A stretch of DNA of 64,000 bases from Propioniciclava sp. MC1595 (GCF_017569205.1 NZ_CP071870.1:682001-746000), one strand, 5' to 3'. Positions 52,275 through 62,938 are shown, counted from the first letter of the stretch. Numbers and translations: made by a program. Notes: a model not told the origin generated them from the sequence alone.

Positions 52275-53639
52275 ATGACCACTGCCGCTTTCAGCTCCTT
52301 CTCCACCGATGCCGAGGCCGCCGAACGGGGGCTGTCGGCCCGCAAGGAGATGCGCCGCAGTGCGCATTCCCAGGTCAGCCTGGCCACGGGGCGGGACCCG
52401 TTCGCGATCATCTCGGCGCAGAACCAGACCCGGCAGCAGGACCTGATCGGCCTACGGTGGAAGCGGATGCTGACCGACCCGTTCGCGTTCTACCGCGGCA
52501 CCGCGGCGATCATGGCTGCCGACCTCGCCGCCGGCCCGTCGACCGGGCTCGACGTGGTGGCCTGCGGCGATGCGCACCTGGCCAACTTCGGGTTCTACGC
52601 CTCACCGCAGCGGACGCTGGTGTTCGACTTGAACGACTTCGACGAGGCCGCCGTCGCCCCGTGGGAATGGGACGTGAAGCGCCTGGCCGTGAGCTTCGCG
52701 ATGGGCGCGTTGCAGAACGGGCACGGCGAGACTGGCGCGACCGCGGCCGCGGCCACCGCTGCTCGTGCCTACCGTGAACAGCTGGCTGCGATGGTCCAGC
52801 TCACCGTCCTGCAGCGCTACTACATCCTCGAGACCGTGCCAGACCGCGCCAGCGACACCGCTCCGAAGCAGGCGCGCCGGATTCTCGACGACGCGGTGGC
52901 TAAGGCCCGCAAGAGCAGCTCCGACCGGGTCGCGAAGCAGCTCTCCACAACGCTCGAGGACGGATCGCGACAGTTCGTCGAGGATCCACCGGTCCTGACG
53001 CGCATCGCAGTCACCAACGAGGACGTGCAGGCCTACGTCACGGCCTATCTCGCCTCCGTCCGCCCGGATGTGGCCCTGTTGCTGTCGCAGTATCGGCTCG
53101 ACGACATCGCCCGCCGGGTGGTCGGCGTCGGAAGTGTCGGCACGCGGTGCCTGCTGCTGATGCTGCGGGGACCCTCCGGCGAGCCGCTGGTCCTCCAGAT
53201 CAAGGAGGCCGGACAGTCCGTGCTCGAGAGCCACGGCCACGTCGGCCAACCCGACTTCTTCGGGCCCATCGGCTCACCAGACCGGGAGGGCCGCCGGGTG
53301 GTCAGCTACCAGCACGTCCTCCAGGCGTCCTCGGATCCGTTCCTGGGCCACTTCAGCCTCCGCGGGTTCGACTTCTACGTCCGCCAGTTCCACGACATGA
53401 AGGGCGGCATCGACGTAGCCGGCATGGGGACCGCCGCCTACACCGCCTACGCGAGCGTGTGCGGCCGAACCCTGGCGCGGGCCCACGCCCAGAGCCGCAA
53501 CGCGACCGCGATCTCCAGCTACCTGGGCGATTCGGACACCTTCGACCAGGCCATCGCCAGCTACTCCCTCGCCTACGCCGCGCAAGCCGTCGCCGACTTC
53601 GAGGCAGTGAGCGCACACATCATGCCGCGCAGTCGCTGA
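52275..53639 (+). CDS. DUF2252-family protein
   Basis: A 454-residue soluble protein from ATG 52275. DUF2252 features: WKRMLTDPFAFYRGTAAIMAADLA, VVACGDAHLANFGFYASPQRTLVFDLNDFDEA (split over two strands; GDAHLxNFG and DxNDFDE are the family signatures), PWEWDVKRLAVSF, LQIKEAGQSVL and GFDFYVRQFHDMKGGIDV. The GD-H-NFG and DLNDFDE motifs resemble the catalytic loops of aminoglycoside-phosphotransferase-like kinases, so a kinase-type fold is likely, but the substrate is unknown. Conserved residues appear intact. It stands alone, divergent from the decayed gene at 51402-52048 and convergent with the HdeD-like genes. Confidence 0.88.
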   Translation: MTTAAFSSFSTDAEAAERGLSARKEMRRSAHSQVSLATGRDPFAIISAQNQTRQQDLIGLRWKRMLTDPFAFYRGTAAIMAADLAAGPSTGLDVVACGDAHLANFGFYASPQRTLVFDLNDFDEAAVAPWEWDVKRLAVSFAMGALQNGHGETGATAAAATAARAYREQLAAMVQLTVLQRYYILETVPDRASDTAPKQARRILDDAVAKARKSSSDRVAKQLSTTLEDGSRQFVEDPPVLTRIAVTNEDVQAYVTAYLASVRPDVALLLSQYRLDDIARRVVGVGSVGTRCLLLMLRGPSGEPLVLQIKEAGQSVLESHGHVGQPDFFGPIGSPDREGRRVVSYQHVLQASSDPFLGHFSLRGFDFYVRQFHDMKGGIDVAGMGTAAYTAYASVCGRTLARAHAQSRNATAISSYLGDSDTFDQAIASYSLAYAAQAVADFEAVSAHIMPRSR

Positions 53640-53759
53640 CGGCGAAACCGTTAGCGCTCCCGACCCCTGGGCCTGCCATCGCCAGACCTCCCGATGCCCT
53701 TCGGTTCGATGACGCCGTTCGGCACCTGACCGGATCGAGAGCCGGAACTGGAGGATCGC

Positions 53760-54331
53760 TCAGCGGGGCCCGAACCGGAAGACCCGAACGATGTGGACGA
53801 GGCCGAGGACCACCAGCGAGATCCCGAGCAGCCACCACAGGAAGGCCGCGCCCCACAGAGGTGATGTGAGCAGCGAGATCCAGGCCAGGATGCTGATGAT
53901 CGCCAAGAGGATCGTCCACACCTTGGATTGCGCATCGCTGACCAGCTTGAGCCCGACCACGCCCTCGATCATCCACACGATCCCCACCGTCGCGCCCAGG
54001 ATGCCGGCCAACACGGCGGCAGCCGTTCCCGGGTTGGCGAACGCGACCCCTGAGGCGATCAGGAACACTGCGCCCAGCGCGAGGTAGCCGATGCGCGGCC
54101 ACACCCCCAGGGTGCGGGAGAACAGGCCGACGCCGAGATTGGCCAGCCCGGCGATCAGCGCATACACCGCAGTGATCCCGACGATGACCATGGCGGGCTT
54201 GTCCGGCCAGGCAAGGATGACGACACCGATCACCAGCGACACAAGGCCACTCACCCCGAGACAGCGCGCACTCCGTTCGTGACGGACTTGTCGGCATCGT
54301 TCAGATCGGCTTCGAACGTGCTGACGGGCAT
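53760..54331 (-). pseudogene. HdeD/DUF308-like membrane protein, frameshifted near the N-terminus
   Basis: This is the downstream member of a tandem pair. ATG 54331 (ggaggag upstream) reads MPVSTFEADLNDADKSVTNGVRA, just like its neighbour, then meets a stop (TGA) at about 54253 after a small indel. The remaining ~165 codons in the next frame are intact and close to the neighbour (GVSGLVSLVIGVVILAWPDK ... VWTILLAIISILAWISLLTSPLWGAAFLWW), with six membrane segments. Either a recent inactivation or a sequencing error. Confidence 0.7.
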
Positions 54332-54509
54332 TTCGATCTCCTCCCGCCGTACGGACGCGTCCCCAGTCTCGCTTGCGGGTCGCGCGTTCGATCGCAAGCG
54401 GCCCACGGCTGTTCACAGACCAGACAGGATTCCCGGCCCTACCGATCAGTGCGGGTCCTCGACCCGGCGCCTCAGGAGTCGCTCGAGAGCAGGAGCTGGA
54501 ACCGTCGGG

Positions 54510-55082
54510 CTAGCGGTGCCCGAAGCGGAAGGCACGGATGATCTGGACGATGCCGAGGATCACTAGGGAGAGCCCGAGCAGCCACCACAGGAACGCCGCG
54601 CCCCACAGCGGCGAGGTGACCAGCGAAATCCCGGCCAGGATGCTGATGATCGCGAAGATGATCGTCCATACCTTCGATGCTGCGTCGCCGATCAGCGTGA
54701 GTCCGACGATACCCTCGATGATCCACACAATGCCGACCATCACGCCCAGAATGGTGGCGAGCAGGGCGGTGGCGGTTCCGAGGTTCGCGAACGTCACCCC
54801 CGAGGCGATCAGAAAGACAGCACCGAGCACGAGGTAGCCGACGCGCGGCCACCCCCCGATGCTGCGGGAGAAGATGCCGACGCCAAGGCTCGCCAGCCCG
54901 GCGATCGCCGCCCACACCGCGATGAACCCGGCGATGACCATGGCGGTCTTGTCGGGCCAGGCGAGGATAAGCATGCCAATGACCAGCGAGACCAGGCCAC
55001 TCACGCCAAGGGCAGAGCGGATTCCGTTGGTGACGGACTTGTCGGCGCTATCGAAGTCGGTATCGAAAGTGCTGGCAGGCAT
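54510..55082 (-). CDS. HdeD/DUF308-like membrane protein, intact copy
   Basis: A 190-residue protein from ATG 55082 with ggagacg upstream. After a polar N-terminus (FDTDFDSADKSVTNGIRSALG) there are six transmembrane helices in three hairpins (VSGLVSLVIGMLILAWPDK, AVWAAIAGLASLGVGIFSR, YLVLGAVFLIASGVTF and later LVTSPLWGAAFLWWLLGLSLV). HdeD-type DUF308 proteins are associated with acid tolerance in enterobacteria; in Actinomycetota the role is less clear. The neighbouring copy probably arose by tandem duplication, since leader, ribosome site and protein all align. Confidence 0.85.
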   Translation of the reverse strand: MPASTFDTDFDSADKSVTNGIRSALGVSGLVSLVIGMLILAWPDKTAMVIAGFIAVWAAIAGLASLGVGIFSRSIGGWPRVGYLVLGAVFLIASGVTFANLGTATALLATILGVMVGIVWIIEGIVGLTLIGDAASKVWTIIFAIISILAGISLVTSPLWGAAFLWWLLGLSLVILGIVQIIRAFRFGHR

Positions 55083-55440
55083 TGGCGTCTCCTCGTGCCG
55101 TGCGGACGCGTCACAGTCTGGCACCCCGGAAGCATTCCGTCCCGCAGGCGAGAGGGCGATTCGCAGGCGGCAATTGTGGACACCAAAACGCTGGACGCGG
55201 CGGGCCGGCGCTTGCTAGATTTCTGCTGACGGCTGGCCAGCGCACTCCCTGATGTGGGCGACCACCGCCGGAGAGGTCTCGCTATGACCCGCACGGATGC
55301 CGTCGGGCACGACCTCGGGGGTTGGGCCGACGAGGCGGGCACCGCCGCGAACGGGAGCGGCCCGAGAGCCGGGAACCCGCGAACACATCGACACTGGCCC
55401 CGCGTGGCTTGCGGGGCGATCTCATCAGAAGGGAAGGGCC
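55083..55440. other. 358-nt gap between HdeD-like gene and DcuA-like gene
   Basis: Divergent promoter region; no supported gene, repeat or hairpin seen. Open frames from 55254 and 55297 on the plus strand are Arg/Gly/Pro-rich and look like leader sequence; the true start of the transporter is better placed at 55441. Confidence 0.4.
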
Positions 55441-56796
55441 GTGAGCATCAACCTGATCCTGGAAGCACTGGTCATGCTCGGTGCGATCGCCATGGGAACC
55501 CGCGCCGGTGGCGTCGGTGTCGGCTTGTGGGGCGGGCTGGGCACGTTCGTGTTGGTATTCGTGTTCCGCGAAGCGCCGGGGGATCCGCCCACGGATGCGA
55601 TCGCGATCATCCTCGCGGTGGTCACGACCGCGGCGTTGATGCAGGCGGCCGGCGGGATCGACTGGATGGTGGCCGTCGCTGCCCGGGTGATCGAGAAGCG
55701 GCCCAAGCAGATCACGTTCATCGCCCCACTGACGGCGTTCCTGTTCTCGATCGGTGCCGGGACGAGCAACATCATCTACCCGCTGCTGCCGGTCATCTAT
55801 GACGTCTCCTACAAGAACAACATCCGCCCCGCCCGGCCGATGACGGTCACTGTGGTCCAGTCCGGGACCGCGCTGGCCGCCTCACCGGTGTCCGCGGCGA
55901 TGGCGGCGATGCTCACCCTGACCTACGTCGCGCCCTACAACCTCGGCTTGGGACAGATCCTGGCCATCACCCTGCCCGCGTGTGTCATCGGTATCGTGGT
56001 GACCGCCCTGGTGGTGAACCGGATGTGGAAGGAACTCGACGACGACCCGGAGGTGCAGGCGAAGATCGCCTCAGGACAGCTCGCGCCACCCAAAGCCGCG
56101 GCCGCAGCTGGTGAATCGGCGGCCAGCAAGCTCACCTACACCGCGGGCGGGCGCAACTCCGCGATCACCTTCCTGCTCGGCGTGGTGGCGGTGGTGTTTT
56201 TCGGGATCTTCCCGAACCTGCGCCCGCTGATCGAATCCGACACCGGCGGCGAGCCGGTCGGGATGACGACCACCATCGTCCTGGTGATGTTCGTGATCGG
56301 GGTGATCATCATGTTCCTGGGCAAACCGAACGTGTCGACGGTGCCCGACCAGTCGGTGTTCAAGGCCGGCATGATCTCGGCGATCGCACTGTTGGGGATC
56401 GCCTGGCTCACCGCGACCTTCATCTCCGCACACCAGGCCTACATCATCGACACCATCGGCGCGACCGTCACCCAGTGGCCGTTCATGCTGGCCCTGGCGA
56501 TCTTCCTCGTTGCGGCCCTCACCACCAGCCAGTCGACCGCCACCCGCACGATCGTCCCGATCGGGCTTGCGGCGGGTATGTCGGCCGGCCTGGTCACCGG
56601 CATGTGGGCCGGCGCGCTCGGCGGGGTCTACACCCTGCCCGCCAACGGCACCCAGATCGCGGCCGCGAACTTCGACCTCACCGGCACGACCAAGCTCGGC
56701 TCCAAGCTGCTCGACCACAGCTTCTTCATCCCGATGCTCGTGCTCAGCGCCACCACGATCGCCGCCGGCGCCCTCATCGGCGGCCTGTTCTTCTGA
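55441..56796 (+). CDS. DcuA/DcuB-like anaerobic C4-dicarboxylate carrier
   Basis: A 451-residue transporter with about eleven transmembrane helices. GTG 55441 (MSINLILEALVMLGAIAMGTRAGG) is selected for its ggaagg site and because it begins the first helix. Family motifs include GGVGVGLWGGLGTFVLVFVF, QAAGGIDWMVAVAARVIEKRP, LFSIGAGTSNIIYPLLPVIYD and ALAASPVSAAMAAM. Dcu carriers exchange fumarate, succinate or aspartate, mainly without oxygen. The next gene, 32 nt downstream, is an M20 dipeptidase, so here the carrier may serve uptake or exchange of an acidic amino acid or peptide product. Confidence 0.88.
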   Translation: MSINLILEALVMLGAIAMGTRAGGVGVGLWGGLGTFVLVFVFREAPGDPPTDAIAIILAVVTTAALMQAAGGIDWMVAVAARVIEKRPKQITFIAPLTAFLFSIGAGTSNIIYPLLPVIYDVSYKNNIRPARPMTVTVVQSGTALAASPVSAAMAAMLTLTYVAPYNLGLGQILAITLPACVIGIVVTALVVNRMWKELDDDPEVQAKIASGQLAPPKAAAAAGESAASKLTYTAGGRNSAITFLLGVVAVVFFGIFPNLRPLIESDTGGEPVGMTTTIVLVMFVIGVIIMFLGKPNVSTVPDQSVFKAGMISAIALLGIAWLTATFISAHQAYIIDTIGATVTQWPFMLALAIFLVAALTTSQSTATRTIVPIGLAAGMSAGLVTGMWAGALGGVYTLPANGTQIAAANFDLTGTTKLGSKLLDHSFFIPMLVLSATTIAAGALIGGLFF

Positions 56797-56828
56797 CCGA
56801 CACCACCCACCTCAGTGAGGATCCACCC

Positions 56829-58181
56829 ATGAACACCACCGAGATCGCCGACAAGGTCCAGGCGCTGATGCCGGGCGTCATCGACAACCTCACCGAACTG
56901 ATCGCGATTCCCTCGATCGCCTTCCCCGGCTACCCGTCGGCGCCTGTGGAGCAGATGGGACAGCGGACCCTCGAGCTGTTCCGGGCGGCCGGCTTCACTG
57001 ACGCCCGGCTGATGGACGTGCCGTCGGGCTACCCGCCGATCTACGGCGAGATCGCCGGCCCCGAAGGCTCACCGGTGGTGGTGATCTACGCCCACTACGA
57101 CGTCCAGCCGGCCCCGCCCGAGCAGGGCTGGACCAGTGACCCGTGGACCGCCACTGTCAAGGACGACGGCCGGGTCTACGGCCGGGGCGCCGCCGACGAC
57201 ATCAGCGGCCTGGTCACCCACCTCGGCATGCTGCGGGTCTTCGACGGCAAGCCACCCTGCACCCTGCGGCTCATCCTGGAAGGCATGGAGGAGACCGAGA
57301 GCAACCTCGAGGCCTTCGTCGACGCCCACCCGGAACTGTTCGCCTGCGACCTGTTCGTCATCGCCGACATGGGCAACCTCCGGGTCGGCGACCCGGTCCT
57401 CACCACCGCCCTGCGCGGCGACGTCGCCTGCGTCGTCACGGTCCGCACCCTCAGCCACCCGCTGCACTCCGGCATCTTCGGCGGGCCCGCACCCGACGCC
57501 ATGATGGCGTTGGCCCGGTTGTTGTCGACCCTCCACGACGACGCCGGAAACGTCGCTGTCGAAGGGGTCTCCCGGGCCACCTGGGCGGGCGAGGACCTCG
57601 GCGCGGACGACTTCCGCGCCAGCGCCGACATCCTGCCCGGAGTCCAGCTCACTGGGACCGGACCGGTCGGCGACCTGCTCTGGGCCCAGCCGTCGATCAA
57701 CGCCATCGGTCTCGACATGACCGACATCGCCACCTCGTCCAACGTCCTGATCCCGGAGGCGAGCGCGAAGATCTCGATGCGCATCGTGCCCGGCTCCGAG
57801 CCCGAGAAGGAACTCGACGCCCTGGTCGCCCACCTCGAGTCCCACGCCCCGTGGGGGGCGCAGGTCGACGTCCGCCGCACCAAAGCGGCGGCGCCGTTCC
57901 AGTGCCCGACCGACGGACCCGGATACGCCGCCGCACGTCAGGCCCTGACCGAGGCCTTCGGCTCGCCCGCCGGTGAAGCGGGCAGCGGCGGATCCATCCC
58001 GTTACTGCGGAACCTGCAACGGGCCGCCCCGAACGCCGAGTTCGTCCTGTGGGGTGCCGAGGACGTTGCCGGCTCCCGCATCCACGCCTCCGACGAAAGT
58101 GTGGACCCCACCGAGATGCAACGAATGATCCTCGCCCAGTGCCTCCTGCTCACCCGCCTCGCCGGGGCCAGGAGATCCTGA
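56829..58181 (+). CDS. M20-family dipeptidase
   Basis: A 450-residue zinc dipeptidase from ATG 56829 (gtgagga upstream). Motifs: VVVIYAHYDVQPAPP (His-x-Asp), YGRGAADDISGLVTHL (bridging Asp), LILEGMEETES (catalytic Glu-Glu), LFVIADMGNLRVG, SLSHPLHSGIFGGPAPD-like dimerisation strand (TLSHPLHSG) and a C-terminal GSGGSIPLL ... SRIHASDESV with the last His. This is the PepV/CNDP-like dipeptidase branch. Co-transcribed with the DcuA-like carrier. It is a second, only distantly related M20 enzyme beside the one at 40337. Confidence 0.92.
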   Translation: MNTTEIADKVQALMPGVIDNLTELIAIPSIAFPGYPSAPVEQMGQRTLELFRAAGFTDARLMDVPSGYPPIYGEIAGPEGSPVVVIYAHYDVQPAPPEQGWTSDPWTATVKDDGRVYGRGAADDISGLVTHLGMLRVFDGKPPCTLRLILEGMEETESNLEAFVDAHPELFACDLFVIADMGNLRVGDPVLTTALRGDVACVVTVRTLSHPLHSGIFGGPAPDAMMALARLLSTLHDDAGNVAVEGVSRATWAGEDLGADDFRASADILPGVQLTGTGPVGDLLWAQPSINAIGLDMTDIATSSNVLIPEASAKISMRIVPGSEPEKELDALVAHLESHAPWGAQVDVRRTKAAAPFQCPTDGPGYAAARQALTEAFGSPAGEAGSGGSIPLLRNLQRAAPNAEFVLWGAEDVAGSRIHASDESVDPTEMQRMILAQCLLLTRLAGARRS

Positions 58182-58243
58182 AAAGGCGGGTCAAGCGGCG
58201 GCACTATGGCAGTGCCGCGAGACAAAACCTGAGGAGGTGTCGG

Positions 58244-58663
58244 GTGAAGGGTTTACGGCTATGGGTGGTGGCCGTCCTCACCGTCGGGTTGATGGCAGGT
58301 TGCACTGCTTCGGGAACGGTGGGCTCGGCTGCCGAGGAGGAGGTCTGCAGCGCGAAGGCGGCGCTGGTTGCCTCGGTACAGAAGGTCGCCGACGACGTGA
58401 AGGCAGTCAACCTCGGCCAAGCCCACACGGACTGGAAGACTGTGAAGGCCGACGCCGCCGCCTTGGGGCAGGCCGTGCAACGCCTCGCCGAGGAGAAGAA
58501 GGCCCAGCTCGCCCCTCAGGTCGAGGCGCTGAAGACGACACTCGCCACCGTGACCGATGCGACGAGCCTTCCGGAACTGGAGGCGACCCTCCAGACTGCG
58601 AAGCGGCAACTCGCCGAGATCGTCTCGACTGCCACCACGATCGCGGGCTGCACACCGACCTGA
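58244..58663 (+). CDS. Small lipoprotein with helical domain
   Basis: A 139-residue protein from GTG 58244 with a strong gaggaggt site. The N-terminus is a lipoprotein signal: KGLRLWVVAVLTVGLMAGC, with the lipobox LMAGC. The mature part is Ala/Lys/Glu-rich and helical (VCSAKAALVASVQKVADDVKAV, AVQRLAEEKKAQLAPQVEALK), ending with a second Cys (TIAGCTPT) that could pair with the VCSAK cysteine. It would sit on the outer face of the membrane. Function unknown; no family name. Confidence 0.75.
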   Translation: MKGLRLWVVAVLTVGLMAGCTASGTVGSAAEEEVCSAKAALVASVQKVADDVKAVNLGQAHTDWKTVKADAAALGQAVQRLAEEKKAQLAPQVEALKTTLATVTDATSLPELEATLQTAKRQLAEIVSTATTIAGCTPT

Positions 58664-58697
58664 GCTGAGGACGCCCCTCGGGGAGTCGTCCCCGGCG

Positions 58698-59264
58698 TTA
58701 GGTCGACTCCGAATCCGGGTTGCCGTCGCGCGGCGCGGTGTCGTCGACGGCGGTGACCTGGGTCCGGGCAGCGTTGATGAAGACGCGCACGATCACGCCG
58801 ATCAGGACGAAGTCGAGCAGCATCTGGAGCGAGACGACCATGCGCGCCGGATCGGTTTCGGGGGTGATGTCACCGAACCCGACCGTGGACAACACTGTGA
58901 TCGCGAAGTAGAGCGCGCTGGTGTGGTTGAGCGGCCGGCTGAACGAGTCGGCCGGGAACGCGAGATAGGTGCCGGCGAAGACGGCGAGGAACACGGCGGC
59001 GGTGGTGCCGAGGGCACGGATCGCTCGCAGTTCGGGGAGGTCGTCGGTCAGGATCATCCGGAACTGGCGTGTGAGGGAAATCCCGAAGAGTGCCCCGCCG
59101 ACCGCCAAGGTGCCGACGACCGTCCAGACGGAGCCACTGGTGAACCCGATCAGGTAGTAGGCGGCGAGCACGATCGCTCCACTCAGGATCGTCCACCCAA
59201 CCGTGAGGATCAACTCGCGGCGACGACGCTCAGCGTCAAGATCGACGAAACGCCCAGTTGGCAC
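58698..59264 (-). CDS. Two-pore-helix-type ion channel (Kch-like)
   Basis: About 188 residues from a GTG at 59264 (start uncertain; the frame is open to 59336). Two helices in the first half (VGWTILSGAIVLAAYYLIG, VWTVVGTLAVGGALFGISL), a third (AVFLAVFAGTYLAF), then a pore loop ALYFAITVLSTVGFGDITP with the K+-channel selectivity filter TVGFGD and a last helix (LQMLLDFVLIGVIVRVFIN). Potassium transport is the likely function. It follows the broken AI-2E-family gene by ~45 nt on the same strand. Confidence 0.85.
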   Translation of the reverse strand: MPTGRFVDLDAERRRRELILTVGWTILSGAIVLAAYYLIGFTSGSVWTVVGTLAVGGALFGISLTRQFRMILTDDLPELRAIRALGTTAAVFLAVFAGTYLAFPADSFSRPLNHTSALYFAITVLSTVGFGDITPETDPARMVVSLQMLLDFVLIGVIVRVFINAARTQVTAVDDTAPRDGNPDSEST

Positions 59265-60124
59265 GAGGGTGATGCTACGACCTGCAGACCCGATCCGCCA
59301 CAGCCGCGCGCTACAGGTCTGGCTGGAGCTTGGCATCCTGCCTGGGAAGCGTGACGCGGTTCAGGATCAGCAACAGCGACGCGGTGACCGGGACCGCGAC
59401 CAGAGCGCCGAGGAGCCCCAGAAGGAGGCCACCGGCCATCGCGCCGATCAGAACCAGTGGCCCGGGCACATCGACCTGCTTCGACATGATCCGCGGGGTG
59501 ATGACGTAGGCCTCCAACTGCATGTAGGCGAAGTACACCACGGCGAAGATCAACGCGGCCCACCACGAGGTGAACAGGGTGAAGACGCCCGCGATGATCC
59601 ACATCAGCACCGAACCGATCATCGGGATCAGGGTCACGAACAGGGCGATGAAGGCCATCAACGGCGCGAAGGGCATCTGCAGCAGGCTCAACAGGATGAA
59701 GGTGAACGCAGCGTTCAGGACCGCCAAGGTCACCTCGCCGGAGACGTAGGCGCCGACCGAATCGGTGATCTCGTCGACCAGGCTAGCCAGGCCCGTGCGG
59801 TTGTAGGCGGGAGCGAACCGCACCAGGGCGCCCTTGATCTGGTCAAGCGAAGCGAGGAAGTAGAGGGTCAGGACCAGGATGATCATCGTGCTGGAGATCG
59901 CGTTGATCAGTCCGGCACCAACCGCCAGCGCCCCACCGCCGACCGCCATCAGGTTCTCCGGGTTCGACATCCATGCCTGGACCTGGGCAACCATGTTGGT
60001 GTACAACCCCTGCATCGGGCCCTGCGTGAACGCCTGGAACCAAGCGCTGGGGACTGCTGAAGGTTTGGTTGACTCCAAGATCGCATGACTCTCACGAGAG
60101 GGTCGTGCTGGAAGGATGGCATCC

Positions 60125-60418
60125 ATGCCGAAGATCGTTTACACCGACGAGTTCAAGCGCGACGCGGTCGCGCTGGTCGCCTCAGGCATCCCGCAGAAGC
60201 AGGTCGCCAAGGACATGGGGATGGCCAAGACCACCCTTCAAGCCTGGGTCCGCGACGCTCGCTTCCAGTCCCACGGGATGACCCCGACCACCGATCCTGA
60301 GCAGCGCAAGGACATGGCCCAGGCGTTACGCAGGATCCGCGAGCTGGAGATGGAGAACGAGGTCCTACGGCGAGCGGCGGCGTATCTGTCGCAGGCTCAC
60401 ATCACGCCCCCAAAATGA
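60125..60418 (+). CDS. IS3-family transposase OrfA
   Basis: A 97-residue helix-turn-helix protein (FKRDAVALVASGIPQKQVAKDM, KTTLQAWVRDARF) with a leucine-zipper end (LRRIRELEMENEVLRRAAAYL). The ATG at 60125 is preferred over 60116, which would leave no room for a ribosome site. Its end overlaps orfB by 4 nt (ATGA), and a -1 shift would make the OrfAB fusion. Confidence 0.88.
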   Translation: MPKIVYTDEFKRDAVALVASGIPQKQVAKDMGMAKTTLQAWVRDARFQSHGMTPTTDPEQRKDMAQALRRIRELEMENEVLRRAAAYLSQAHITPPK

Positions 60419-61299
60419 TCTACCCGCTCGTGAAGGAGATGGCTGCGGTCGGTGCCACCGTGAGGGTGCCGGTGGCGGTCGCGTGTCGGGTGTTGGGATT
60501 CTCCAAGCAGGGCTACTACAAGTGGCTCAAGCAGCCGGTCTCGGCCCGCGAGGCCGAAGAGCGTGAGCTGATCGCCGTGCTGCATCAGCTCCACGATGAT
60601 GACCCGGAGGGCGGCTACCGCGTCCTGGCCGATGACATTGCCGAATTGGGCTACGAGTTGTCGGAGCGCAGAGTGTGGCGGCTGTGCCGGGTCGCTGGCA
60701 TCCAGTCGGTGTTCACCAGGCGCAAGACCCGGTACAAGAAGGCCGGCGCTCCCGTCCACGATGACCTGGTCAACAGGCAGTTCAGCGCCGACGGCCCCAA
60801 CGAGCTATGGCTGACCGACATCACCGAGCACCGCACCCGCGAGGGCAAGGTCTACCTTTGTGCGATCAAGGACGTGTTCTCCAACCGGATCGTGGGCTAC
60901 TCGATCGATTCGCGGATGAAGGCCCGTATCGCCGTCAACGCGCTCCAGATGGCAGTGGCCCACCGAGGCCGGCCCGCCGGGGTGATCGTGCATTCCGACC
61001 GCGGGTCCCAATTCCGCTCCAGACGCTTCCTGAAGGCCCTCAAACGCCACGGCCTGACCGGCTCCATGGGCCGCGTGGGGGCATGCGGTGACAACGCCGC
61101 GATGGAGTCGTTCTTCGCGCTCCTGCAGAAGAACGTCCTCGACCGACGGTCCTGGAGTACACGAGAGGAACTGCGGCTGGCGATCGTGTCCTGGATCGAG
61201 GGGAAGTACCACCGGAAACGCCGTCAACGCAGGCTCGGGAAACTCACCCCGGTCGAGTTCGAACTCATCATGAAACCAACCGCTACACTGGCGGCATAA
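60415..61299 (+). CDS. IS3-family transposase OrfB (DDE catalytic part)
   Basis: A 294-residue protein with the HTH_21 region (RVLGFSKQGYYKWLKQP), then the rve integrase core: ELWLTDITEHRT (Asp), IVHSDRGSQFRS (Asp) and GACGDNAAMESFFALLQK (Glu, 35-residue spacing type). It ends inside the right end of the element, close to the inverted repeat. All catalytic residues are present. Confidence 0.92.
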   Translation: MIYPLVKEMAAVGATVRVPVAVACRVLGFSKQGYYKWLKQPVSAREAEERELIAVLHQLHDDDPEGGYRVLADDIAELGYELSERRVWRLCRVAGIQSVFTRRKTRYKKAGAPVHDDLVNRQFSADGPNELWLTDITEHRTREGKVYLCAIKDVFSNRIVGYSIDSRMKARIAVNALQMAVAHRGRPAGVIVHSDRGSQFRSRRFLKALKRHGLTGSMGRVGACGDNAAMESFFALLQKNVLDRRSWSTREELRLAIVSWIEGKYHRKRRQRRLGKLTPVEFELIMKPTATLAA

Positions 61300-62033
61300 A
61301 CCCCGGAGGTCAACCAAACCTTCAGCGGACCCCTGTTCCGCATGTCGGTCAAGTACTGCGGGACCGCGGCCGCAAACGCCCCGATCTGAGTGACCACCAT
61401 CGGCACGACCACCCAGATGACACCAGCGAAGACCAGGACGAATCCCGCGAACACCACCGTAATGGCCATCGCCTTACTCAACCGGTGCCGCTGCAACCAC
61501 CCCACCACCGGGTTGAGTGCGAGCGCGAGGAACACAGCCAAGGCGACCGACACCGCCACGCTCGCCAAAGTCGCCACCCCGGTCGCCAGCCAGAGGGCGA
61601 CCAGCGCACCCGCGGTCGCGGTGAACCCCCACGTGAACGACCGGGTCAGATCAACCCGCAGCCGAGGGGTCACCGGCGTCGGCACCTCCGGCGGAACCAG
61701 GCCAGGCTGCGATGATGCCCGCTGCTCCCCCGTCGGGGCTATGACGCGCTCTTGCGGTTCGCCTTCAACCGGCGACACGGGCACTTGCTGTTCGGCCATG
61801 TGCGTAGCGTAGGAGTTCGGGACGGTGACGTCAGGGATTGCCGCCAGCAGTTTTCGCAATCCGTACCGGGCCGACGAGCAATCGAACCCGAATCGTCCCA
61901 CAAGACATTGGCATGGAGAGGTGCCGCCGATCTCGCGGCCCGGGGAGATCCCTGTCAATCTCGGCTGCCAGCCTGCGGCCGAGGCCGGAGGTGGGGCATC
62001 CTTCCCCTGAGCGGTCCGGCGAAATGAGGTGCC

Positions 62034-62850
<817 letters not shown>

Positions 62851-62938
62851 TGCGTTCACTTGGCGGAAGGCCGGTGCCCCGGAGCTCCCCTGCGGTCGGT
62901 GCTACCGAGCGTTCCCCTCGCATCGGCGGTGCTATCCC

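Larger units (their letters stand above)
60055..61326. mobile_element. IS3-family insertion sequence, complete
   Basis: Ends carry inverted repeats gctgaaggtttggttgac (60056-60073) and gtcaaccaaaccttcagc (61309-61326), perfect over 18 bp. The tetramer ggac lies on both sides (60051-60054 and 61327-61330), one base off the left repeat, consistent with a 3-4-bp target duplication. Two overlapping transposase genes are in the usual 0/-1 relation. Both the ends and genes look intact. Confidence 0.9.
59311..61799 (-). pseudogene. AI-2E-family transporter interrupted by an IS3-family element
   Basis: The N-terminal part runs from ATG 61799 (MAEQQVPVSP...) to ~61327 and includes two helices (ATAGALVALWLATGVATLA, AITVVFAGFVLVFAGVIWVV) and AVPQYLTDMRNRG. 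After the IS, 60054-59311 carries the rest: LINAISSTMIILVLTLYFLASLDQI, LASLVDEITDSVGAYVSGEV, VTLIPMIGSVLMWIIAGV and AMAGGLLLGLLGALVAVP, typical of the family's pore region. Insertion destroys the gene; a clean excision would not obviously restore frame, by my reading of the junctions. AI-2E-family proteins are often Na+/H+ antiporters or exporters rather than autoinducer carriers. Confidence 0.85.

Noticed and set aside
61327-61799. Reading the AI-2E N-terminal part as an intact separate gene
   Set aside because: It ends at the IS3 inverted repeat in mid-domain, and the remaining domain is found on the other side of the element.
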